Of a DNA stretch of 18,594 nucleotides, positions 7,212 through 12,774 are shown one piece after another. The position numbers and the translations under genes were made by a program. Under the pieces are notes generated by a model. It was not told the DNA's origin. It saw nothing but the letters and a program-made list of their open reading frames with translations, and searched no databases. Positions within the stretch are counted from its first letter, which is position 1, and each line of letters starts with the position of its first letter. Source of the DNA: Pseudomonadota bacterium (lineage in GTDB: Bacteria; Myxococcota; Myxococcia; Myxococcales; Anaeromyxobacteraceae); contig JAEYZK010000307.1 of the NCBI GenBank assembly GCA_023428085.1, forward strand, positions 1 to 18,594. Direction: 5' to 3'.

Positions 7212-8075
7212 ATGACCCGCCTCGCCGCCCTCGCCGTCGCGCTCGCCGCCTGCTCGACCCCCCGCGCCACCCCTGCCCACGGACTGCCCGCCCGCTCCGG
7301 ACCGTACGCGCTGGAGGTCGTGGACGGCGCCGGGCGGACGCTCCCCACGTTCCACCACCGCGGCCGGACGTACGTGCTCGGCGCGCTCGGGGAGCGGTAC
7401 CTGCTCCGGATCCGGAACCTCTCCGGCGACCGGATCGAGGTCGTCGCCTCGGTGGACGGGCGGGACGTCGTCGACGGCAGGCCGGCGTCGGTCGCGAAGC
7501 CGGGCTACCTCGTCGAGCCGTGGGGCGAGGTGACGATCGAGGGGTTCCGGCTCTCGACGAGCGCGGTCGCCGCGTTCCGGTTCAGCAGCGTGGACGACTC
7601 GTACGCGGCGCGCATGGGCGACGCCCGGGACGTGGGCGTGATCGGCGTGGCGGTCTTCCCGGAGGCGCCGCGGCGGGTGGTCGTGCCGGAGCCGTACCCG
7701 TACCCGTATCGCCCCCACGAGGACGACGCGCTCGGGCGGGCGGAGGCCGCCCCGCGGGCGCCCGCGGCGGAGGCGCCCTCGTCGGCCCAGGCCGAAGGGG
7801 CCCGGGGCGCGCGCGAGAGGAGCGGCAGGCCGGGCCTCGGCACGGGCTTCGGGGAGGAGCGCCGCTCCGAGGTGGTCGAGGTCGCCTTCGAGCGCGCGAG
7901 CGCGACGCCCGCCGCCCTGCTCACCGTGCGCTACGACGATCGGCGCGGGCTCCGCGCGCTGGGCATCGACGTGGACGGTCCGCGGGTGGGCACCCGCGAC
8001 CGCTGGCTCCGCGATCGCGCCTCGCCGTTCCGCAGCGACTTCTCCGAGCCGCCCCCCGGCTGGGTCCGGCGGTGA
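7212..8075 (+). CDS. Uncharacterised conserved lipoprotein
   Basis: 287 residues. The start is ATG 7212, with AGGAG (7201-7205) six bases upstream; a GTG at 7182 lacks this. The N-terminus MTRLAALAVALAAC fits a short lipoprotein signal with lipobox LAAC (lipidated Cys14), so the mature protein is probably membrane-anchored outside the cytoplasm. Residues about 55-155 form a compact, beta-rich region (YLLRIRNLSGDRIEVVASVD, GYLVEPWGEVTIEGFRLS, VAAFRFSSVDDSYAARMG, DVGVIGVAVF). I recall similar blocks in uncharacterised proteobacterial proteins but cannot name a family. A Pro/Tyr run (PEPYPYPYRP) and an Ala/Arg-rich linker lead to a C-terminal segment with VEVAFERAS and LTVRYDDRRGL. It lies 140 bp after htrA, beyond its terminator, so it has its own promoter. 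Function unknown. Confidence 0.85.
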   Translation: MTRLAALAVALAACSTPRATPAHGLPARSGPYALEVVDGAGRTLPTFHHRGRTYVLGALGERYLLRIRNLSGDRIEVVASVDGRDVVDGRPASVAKPGYLVEPWGEVTIEGFRLSTSAVAAFRFSSVDDSYAARMGDARDVGVIGVAVFPEAPRRVVVPEPYPYPYRPHEDDALGRAEAAPRAPAAEAPSSAQAEGARGARERSGRPGLGTGFGEERRSEVVEVAFERASATPAALLTVRYDDRRGLRALGIDVDGPRVGTRDRWLRDRASPFRSDFSEPPPGWVRR

Positions 8076-8114
8076 TCGGCTCCGCGACGGCCGTTCCGTT
8101 GTAGCTTCCTGCGC

Positions 8115-8432
8115 ATGGCGAACGAGCTCCTGGTGGTGCACGTGAACGTGCGCGTGAAGCCCGAGGCGGTGGAGGCCTTCCGGACCGCGTCCCTCGCCAA
8201 CGCGAGCGCGAGCCGGAAGGAGCCCGGGGTGGTCCGGTTCGACGTCGTGCAGGACCTCGAGGATGCGACGCGGTTCGTGCTCGTCGAGGTCTACCGCGAC
8301 GCGGCCGGCGCGGCCGCGCACAAGGAGACGGCCCACTACGCCGCATGGCGGGACGCGGTGGCGCCGCTCATGGCCGAGCCGCGCTCCTCGCGCAGGTTCC
8401 GGAACGTCTCGCCGGACGCGGCGGAGTGGTGA
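8115..8432 (+). CDS. ABM-domain protein, LsrG-like (putative quinol monooxygenase annotation)
   Basis: 105 residues, one ferredoxin-like antibiotic-biosynthesis-monooxygenase (ABM) domain. The core RFDVVQDLEDATRFVLVEVY (41-60) followed by HKETAHY (69-75) matches the pattern I recall for LsrG, the isomerase acting on phospho-AI-2 (RFDVLQD, HKTTPHY). The family also contains small monooxygenases acting on quinols, so the substrate is open. TAGCTT (8102-8107) is a possible -10 only seven bases before the ATG, suggesting a leaderless message; there is no Shine-Dalgarno. The stop overlaps the next start (TGATG), so it is coupled to the dehydrogenase downstream, and the two probably act in one pathway. 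No other lsr gene is present. Confidence 0.85.
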   Translation: MANELLVVHVNVRVKPEAVEAFRTASLANASASRKEPGVVRFDVVQDLEDATRFVLVEVYRDAAGAAAHKETAHYAAWRDAVAPLMAEPRSSRRFRNVSPDAAEW

Positions 8433-9589
8433 TGGCGAGCTTCGAGCTCGCGACCCCGGCGCGCGTCGTCTTCGGCGCGGGGCGGGCGAAGGAGATCCCG
8501 GTCGAGGTCGCGGCCCTCGGAGTCGCGCGCGCGCTCCTCGTCACGGGCCGGGCCGCGGGGCGCGCCGCGCCGATCGAGGCCGGGCTCGCCGCGCGGGGGA
8601 TCGCCACCGTGCCGCTGCGCGTGGAGGGCGAGCCGACCGTGGAGCGGGTGCGCGTGGGGCTCGCGCTCGCGAAGCAGGAGGGGTGCGACGGCGTGCTCGC
8701 CGTCGGCGGAGGGAGCGCCATCGACGCGGGCAAGGCGATCGCGGGCCTGCGCGGCAACGGCAGCGACGATCCGCTCGAGCACCTCGAGGTGGTGGGGCAG
8801 GGGAGGCCGCTCGCGCGCCCGGGGCTGCCGTTCGTGGCCGTGCCGACGACCGCCGGCACGGGGTCGGAGGTGACGCGCAACGCGGTCCTCGGGGCGGGCA
8901 CCACCAAGGCGAGCCTGCGCAGCCCGCACCTGCTCGCGCGGCTCGCGGTCGTCGATCCGGACCTCCTCGAGGGCCTGCCGCGCGCGGTGCTCGTCGCGAG
9001 TGGGCTCGACGCGCTCGCCCAGCTCGTCGAGCCGTTCCTCTCCGCGCGGGCGAACCCGCTGACCGACGCGCTCGCGCGCGAGGGGATGCGCCGCTCGGCG
9101 CGCGCCCTGCGCCCCGCGTGCCTCGAGGGGCTCACCCCGGAGCGCCGCGAGGACCTCGCGCTCGCGAGCCTCCTCGGCGGCCTCTGCCTCGCGAACGCGG
9201 GCCTCGGCGCCGTGCACGGCTTCGCCGCCCCCGCCGGCGCGGCGCTCGGGGCGCCGCACGGCGCGCTCTGCGCCGCGCTCCTCGGGCCGGCGCTCGCGGT
9301 CAACCTGCGGGCGCTCCGTGCGCGCGCGCCGGAGAGCGCCGCCGCGCGGCGGTTCGAGGAGCTCGCGCGCCAGCTCACCGGCCGGGCGGACGCGGCCCCC
9401 GAGGACGCGATCGCGTGGGTCGAGGCGCTCGGCCGCGACCTCGGCGTCCGCGGCCTCGGGGCGTGGGGCCTCGCGGAGGCGGGCATCCCGGACCTCGTCG
9501 CGCGGGCGCGCGCCGCGAGCAGCATGAAGGCGAACCCGATCGCGCTCACGGAGGAGGAGCTCGGCGATCTCGTGCGCCGGGCGCTGTAG
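8432..9589 (+). CDS. Iron-containing alcohol dehydrogenase family protein with altered metal site
   Basis: 385 residues from the ATG overlapping the upstream stop. The N-terminal dinucleotide-binding domain shows LAVGGGSAIDAGKAIAG and VPTTAGTGSEVTRNAVLG, diagnostic of the Fe-ADH (group III) family. In the C-terminal helical domain the metal ligands are Asp193 in GLDALAQLVEPF, His262 in AVHGF and His276 in APHGAL. The second ligand, normally His in DALxH, is Gln197, and the conserved His four residues after His262 is Ala266. I recall a subgroup with this Gln (DALTQLIEP), so it may be a natural variant rather than damage. Probably an NAD(P)-dependent oxidoreductase of a short-chain aldehyde, alcohol or phospho-sugar, functionally tied to the upstream ABM protein. 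Confidence 0.9.
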   Translation: MASFELATPARVVFGAGRAKEIPVEVAALGVARALLVTGRAAGRAAPIEAGLAARGIATVPLRVEGEPTVERVRVGLALAKQEGCDGVLAVGGGSAIDAGKAIAGLRGNGSDDPLEHLEVVGQGRPLARPGLPFVAVPTTAGTGSEVTRNAVLGAGTTKASLRSPHLLARLAVVDPDLLEGLPRAVLVASGLDALAQLVEPFLSARANPLTDALAREGMRRSARALRPACLEGLTPERREDLALASLLGGLCLANAGLGAVHGFAAPAGAALGAPHGALCAALLGPALAVNLRALRARAPESAAARRFEELARQLTGRADAAPEDAIAWVEALGRDLGVRGLGAWGLAEAGIPDLVARARAASSMKANPIALTEEELGDLVRRAL

Positions 9590-9618
9590 CGCAGGTGCAG
9601 ACCCGGCCCGGTCCGCGG

Positions 9619-9624
9619 TAGAAC
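9619..9624 (+). promoter_or_regulatory. Possible -10 for the SDR gene
   Basis: TAGAAC ends eight bases before the ATG at 9633; no Shine-Dalgarno is visible between them. The match to a -10 box is weak (three to four of six). The gene may instead be read through from the dehydrogenase gene 43 bp upstream. Confidence 0.2.
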
Positions 9625-9632
9625 CGGCCGGC

Positions 9633-11252
9633 ATGCCCGACGGGAAGCGCAGCCCGGGTACCGACGCGGAGGCCCTCGCCGCGGCGCTCGACGTCCTCGA
9701 GCGCGCGGCCGCCGACCGGGGGCTCCTCGCGTCGCTCGACGCGGACGCGCGCATGCGCCTGCAGAAGGCGGCCGGGGAGCTGGCCCGGCCCGGGCCGGAG
9801 CAGCGGCGGAAGCTGCGGCGGGCGCTCGCGCGCGGCGAGCGAGACGCGCGCAAGGCGCGGGACGGGGCGCTGCGGCGCGGGACGGGGATCCAGGCGCTCC
9901 GCCTCGCGCCGGCCTATCCCACACCCGCGGCGATGATCACCGGGGCGGTGGCGGCGTCCTCGGCCGGCGCCGACGCGGGCGCGGGCGCGGAGACGGACCC
10001 GCCCGCCGGTGCGGGGGAGTTCTCCGCGCCCCGCAAGTGCTACGTCTGCAAGACGGCGTACACGCGCCTCCACCGCTTCTACGATCAGCTCTGCCCGGCC
10101 TGCGGCGACGAGAACGAGGCCCGCCGGACGGCGACGGTCGATCTGCGCGGGCGCGTGGCGCTCGTCACCGGGGCGCGGGTGAAGATCGGCTACCAGGCGG
10201 CGATCCTGCTCCTGCGCGCAGGCTGCCGCGTCGTCTCCCTCACGCGGTTCCCGCGCGACGCGGCGGCGCGCTACGCGCGGGAGCCGGACTTCGCCGCGTG
10301 GCGGGACCGGCTGGACGTCTTCGGCATCGACCTCCGGCACACGCCCAGCGTCGAGACCCTCTGCCATCACCTGGACGCGTGGCTGCCGCGGCTCGACTTC
10401 CAGATCCACAACGCCTGTCAGACCGTCCGCCGTCCGCCCGGCTTCTACGCCCACCTCGTCGAGGCGGAGGAGGGGCCGCTCGACGCGGTCCCCGCCGAGG
10501 CGCGCGGGCTCGTCGCCGCGTACGAGCGGTTCCGCGCCGCGGTCCGCGGCGCCGCCGCCGGGGTGGAGCGCCCGGCGCTGCTGACGCAGGCGCGGAGCGA
10601 GGCCGATCTCCTGCGGGGGATGCTGCGAGCGGGGGGCCTGGGGGGCACAGGCCTCATCTGGCCCCCCCAGCAGGATCAGGGCATCTTCCCCCGCGGCGTC
10701 CTCGATCAGGATCTCCAGCAGGTCGATCTCCGCACGCACAACTCGTGGCGCCTGGCGCTCCACGAGGTTCCGACGCTGGAGCTGCTCGAGGTGCTGCTCG
10801 TCAACGCGACGGCGCCGTTCGTCATGGCGTCGCGGCTGCAGGGGCTCATGCTCCGCCACCGGGCGGCGCCGCCCGGCACGGCGACGAGCGGCGACGCGGC
10901 GAAGCACGTCGTCATGGTCTCGGCGATGGAGGGGCAGTTCTACCGGGACCACAAGACCGACCGCCACCCGCACACGAACATGGCCAAGGCGGCGCTCAAC
11001 ATGCTCGTCCGCACCAGCGCCGCGGGGCTCGCCCGGGACGGCATCCACCTCAACGCGGTGGACACGGGCTGGGTGACGGACGAGGACCCTGCCCACCTCG
11101 CCGCGCGCAAGGCCGAGGAGCACGCGTTCTCGCCGCCGCTCGACATCGTGGACGGCGCGGCGCGCGTCGTCGCCCCGATCGTCGAGGGGTTCCGGACCGG
11201 CCGCCACGCCCACGGCCTGTTCTTCAAGGACTACGAGCCGGCGCCCTGGTGA
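9633..11252 (+). CDS. Atypical short-chain dehydrogenase/reductase with N-terminal Cys4 knuckle
   Basis: 539 residues, about twice a classical SDR. Residues 1-100 are charged and helical, and about 105-132 an Ala/Gly linker. A probable zinc knuckle C136YVC139...C154PAC157 then leads into a Rossmann fold with TGARVKIG (179-186), where a normal SDR has TGxxxGIG. The core continues with FQIHNACQTVRR (NNAG-like), LLVNATAPF and VVMVSAMEG (Ser430, the active-site serine position), then TNMAKAAL: Lys452 is present but the tyrosine of YxxxK is Thr448. An insertion of about 100 residues (roughly 275-380) separates the NNAG-like motif from the LLVNATAPF strand. The end, LNAVDTGWVTDE and LFFKDYEPAPW, is SDR-like. 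The substrate is unknown; the odd active site suggests a non-classical or non-catalytic role. Convergent with lacI. Confidence 0.85.
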   Translation: MPDGKRSPGTDAEALAAALDVLERAAADRGLLASLDADARMRLQKAAGELARPGPEQRRKLRRALARGERDARKARDGALRRGTGIQALRLAPAYPTPAAMITGAVAASSAGADAGAGAETDPPAGAGEFSAPRKCYVCKTAYTRLHRFYDQLCPACGDENEARRTATVDLRGRVALVTGARVKIGYQAAILLLRAGCRVVSLTRFPRDAAARYAREPDFAAWRDRLDVFGIDLRHTPSVETLCHHLDAWLPRLDFQIHNACQTVRRPPGFYAHLVEAEEGPLDAVPAEARGLVAAYERFRAAVRGAAAGVERPALLTQARSEADLLRGMLRAGGLGGTGLIWPPQQDQGIFPRGVLDQDLQQVDLRTHNSWRLALHEVPTLELLEVLLVNATAPFVMASRLQGLMLRHRAAPPGTATSGDAAKHVVMVSAMEGQFYRDHKTDRHPHTNMAKAALNMLVRTSAAGLARDGIHLNAVDTGWVTDEDPAHLAARKAEEHAFSPPLDIVDGAARVVAPIVEGFRTGRHAHGLFFKDYEPAPW

Positions 11253-11281
11253 GCCGCCGGGGGCCCGGCGCCGCGGGGAGC

Positions 11282-11297
11282 GTGTGAACGCTCACAC
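11282..11297. promoter_or_regulatory. Second LacI-type operator (O2), downstream of lacI
   Basis: GTGTGAACGCTCACAC contains TGTGAACGCTCACA (11283-11296), identical over 14 bp to the operator in the lacI/araB promoter region (12479-12492). It lies in the 83-bp convergent gap between the SDR gene and lacI, about 1,196 bp from the first copy centre to centre. It can also be drawn as a short hairpin (GCGTGTG 11280-11286 with CACACGC 11295-11301). Confidence 0.75.
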
Positions 11298-11306
11298 ACG
11301 CAGCCG

Positions 11307-11324
11307 CCGCCGGCCGGTCGGCGG
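11307..11324 (-). terminator. Weak hairpin after lacI
   Basis: CCGCCG (11307-11312) pairs with CGGCGG (11319-11324) around a six-base loop, 12 bases beyond the lacI stop on the minus strand. There is no T-tract, so termination by this element alone is doubtful. Confidence 0.25.
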
Positions 11325-11335
11325 GGCAGCCCGCC

Positions 11336-12373
11336 TCACCGCGACGGGATCGCCGACGTGGACGCGCGGACGATGAGCTCCGGCGCGACCACCGCGCGCT
11401 CGGCCGACCAGGGCTCGCCCTCGATGCGCGCGAGGAGCACGTGCAGGCAGCGGCGCCCCAGCTCGGCGAAGTCCTGGCGGACGGTGGTGAGCGGCGGGGT
11501 GAAGAAGGCGGCCTCGGGGATGTCGTCGAAGCCGACGACGCTCAGATCGCGCGGCACCTCGCGCCCGGCCTCGTGGAGCCTGCGCAGGAGCCCCAGCGCC
11601 ATCTGGTCGTTCGCCACGAACACCGCGGTCACCTCGGGCTGCTCGAGCAGGCTCCGGCCGAGCTCGTACCCCGAGCGCGCCGTCCAGTCGCCGCGGAGCA
11701 CGGCCGGGATCGGCGCGCCCGCCTGGCGGAGCACGCTGCGCCAGCCCTCGACGCGCTCCTCGGCCTCCTTCCAGTCCGCGGGGCCGGCGAGGTGCCAGAC
11801 CGTCGGGTGGCCGAGGTCGAGGAGGTGGCGCGTCGCGGCGGCGGCGCCGACCACCTGGTCCACGGTGGCCACCGGGATCGAGTCGTCGGGGCCGGCCTCC
11901 ACGGCGACCACCGGGAAGTCGGGCCGCAGGTGGCGCAGCGCCTCGACGCCCGCGCGGAGCGGCGCGATGACGACGACGCCGTCGACGCCCTGATCCCGCA
12001 GCCTGTGGACGGCCGCGATCACGGCGGGCCGGTTGAGCGACCGCAGGCTCGAGATGCTCACCCCGTACCCGGCGTCGTGGGCCGCCTGCTCGATCCCGAG
12101 CAGGGTCGAGGCGGGGCCGTACAAGGTCGTGTCGAAGCTCACCACCCCCAGCGTGCGCGAGCGGCCGGTGACGAGCGCCTGGGCGACGGTGTTGGGCCGG
12201 TAGTCGAGCTGGCGGATCGCCGACAGGACGCGCTCGCGCGTGTCGGGGCGGACATGCGGGCTGTCGTGCAGGACGCGCGAGACGGTCTGGTGCGAGACTC
12301 CGGCGAGCTCGGCCACGTCGGCCATGACCGCGGAGCGGCGCTTCTTCTCGAAAGGCGGGCGCGGGGCGCTCAT
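11336..12373 (-). CDS. LacI-family transcriptional repressor, probably of the araBAD operon
   Basis: 345 residues from ATG 12373 (AGGA five bases upstream; a GTG at 12385 is an alternative). The N-terminal helix-turn-helix is VMADVAELAGVSHQTVSRVL (16-35); His28, Gln29 and Arg33 sit where E. coli LacI has the operator-reading Tyr17, Gln18 and Arg22. The hinge region RPNTVAQALVTGRSRTLGVV is followed by a periplasmic-binding-protein-like effector domain (VVVIAPLRAG, DQMALGLLRRL, LSVVGFDDIPEAAFFTPPLTTV). The protein ends just after ELIVRASTS and lacks the C-terminal tetramerisation helix of LacI, so it is probably a dimer. Divergent from araBAD with a lac-like operator between them. The effector, arabinose or a metabolite of it, is inferred from context. 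It replaces the AraC activator of E. coli and the GntR-type AraR of Bacillus. Confidence 0.93.
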   Translation of the reverse strand: MSAPRPPFEKKRRSAVMADVAELAGVSHQTVSRVLHDSPHVRPDTRERVLSAIRQLDYRPNTVAQALVTGRSRTLGVVSFDTTLYGPASTLLGIEQAAHDAGYGVSISSLRSLNRPAVIAAVHRLRDQGVDGVVVIAPLRAGVEALRHLRPDFPVVAVEAGPDDSIPVATVDQVVGAAAATRHLLDLGHPTVWHLAGPADWKEAEERVEGWRSVLRQAGAPIPAVLRGDWTARSGYELGRSLLEQPEVTAVFVANDQMALGLLRRLHEAGREVPRDLSVVGFDDIPEAAFFTPPLTTVRQDFAELGRRCLHVLLARIEGEPWSAERAVVAPELIVRASTSAIPSR

Positions 12374-12398
12374 GGTGTCCTGCACGGGTGTGACGGGC

Positions 12399-12412
12399 CT
12401 CCTGACCAGGAG
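12399..12412. other. 14-bp palindrome in the lacI leader
   Basis: CTCCTG-AC-CAGGAG, a 6-bp inverted repeat 26 bp upstream of the lacI ATG, within the predicted lacI leader RNA. It could form a small hairpin near the ribosome site or be an additional protein site. No function can be assigned. Confidence 0.3.
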
Positions 12413-12454
12413 CGTTTTACTGCGTTTCAGGGTTCCCGTGCCCCATCACGCGTT

Positions 12455-12484
12455 CGTATACCAGCTTGACACCCACCATGTGAA
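12455..12484 (-). promoter_or_regulatory. Predicted lacI promoter
   Basis: On the minus strand TTCACA (plus 12479-12484, five of six to TTGACA) is followed by an 18-bp spacer and TATACG (plus 12455-12460, four of six to TATAAT). The -35 box is inside the operator, so repressor binding would also shut off its own gene. Predicted RNA start is near 12448, giving a leader of about 75 nt. Confidence 0.55.
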
Positions 12485-12494
12485 CGCTCACAAT
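12466..12494 (+). promoter_or_regulatory. Predicted araBAD promoter
   Basis: A perfect -35 TTGACA (12466-12471), a 17-bp spacer, then CACAAT (12489-12494, four of six to TATAAT). The operator fills the end of the spacer and the start of the -10, a classic steric repression layout. Predicted RNA start is near 12501, leaving a leader of about 270 nt before araB. Confidence 0.65.
12479..12492. promoter_or_regulatory. LacI-type operator (O1) between lacI and araBAD
   Basis: TGTGAACGCTCACA, followed by ATT. TGTGA and TCACA half-sites flank ACGC. The 20-bp window 12476-12495 matches the ideal symmetric E. coli lac operator at 16 of 20 positions, consistent with the lac-like recognition helix (His-Gln...Arg) of the adjacent repressor. 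It overlaps both divergent promoters and is repeated exactly at 11283-11296. Confidence 0.85.
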
Positions 12495-12562
12495 TTCGGA
12501 CCAGCTCACGGTGGCGCTCGGAAGTATCGTGTGCACATCGGCGGTCGCCGACGCGGGTTCAC

Positions 12563-12570
12563 GAGAGGAG
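12563..12570 (+). promoter_or_regulatory. Strong Shine-Dalgarno of the leader ORF
   Basis: GAGAGGAG ends four bases before ATG 12575. This is one of the best ribosome sites in the window although it serves only a 22-codon frame. Confidence 0.6.
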
Positions 12571-12574
12571 TTCA

Positions 12575-12643
12575 ATGAGACCGAGGTCTTGTGTCGCTCG
12601 CGCCGTGCGGCCGGACACGGTGAAGGAGTTCGCCACGACGTGA
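12575..12643 (+). CDS. Putative 22-residue leader peptide of the ara operon
   Basis: Begins MRPRSCVARA and ends VKEFATT, with TGA at 12641-12643. It is preceded by GAGAGGAG four bases upstream, lies in the predicted araBAD leader RNA, and stops 21 bases before the 5' arm of an intrinsic terminator. It has four arginines and one cysteine but no run of codons for a single amino acid, so classical amino-acid-starvation attenuation is not obvious. I do not recognise the peptide. It might be a regulatory uORF, an independent small protein gene ended by the terminator, or chance. The ribosome site and position make chance less likely. Confidence 0.5.
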   Translation: MRPRSCVARAVRPDTVKEFATT

Positions 12644-12664
12644 GGCTCCGCCTCCCGGGCGAAC

Positions 12665-12714
12665 GGGGGAGCGGCGGCCAACACGGGGGTCGCCGCTCCT
12701 CCTTTTTTTCTTTT
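12665..12714 (+). terminator. Intrinsic terminator/attenuator upstream of araB
   Basis: Arms GGGGGAGCGGCGGCC (12665-12679) and GGTCGCCGCTCCTCC (12688-12702) form a stem of up to 15 bp including two G-U pairs. It is followed by seven T, C and four T (12703-12714). This is a textbook rho-independent terminator on the plus strand, inside the region that the predicted araBAD promoter must transcribe, 60 bases before araB. CTCCC (12652-12656) or GCTCC (12645-12649) just after the leader stop could pair with its 5' arm and act as an antiterminator (inferred). Confidence 0.88.
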
Positions 12715-12774
12715 CGAGCGTATGGGTGACGAGCGCCGCCGGCGTGGCGAGCGCGGAGAGGGAGAGCAGCCGTG

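Noticed and set aside
5616..8336. A 906-codon open frame on the minus strand opposite htrA, the lipoprotein and the ABM gene
   Set aside because: Compositional shadow of high GC3: Arg/Asp/His-rich, no domain, and it crosses three recognisable genes and a terminator.
10638..10670. Inverted repeat CTGGGGGG...CCCCCCAG inside the SDR gene
   Set aside because: It lies in the coding sequence (GGLGGTGLIWPP) and is explained by Gly and Pro codons; no T-tract.
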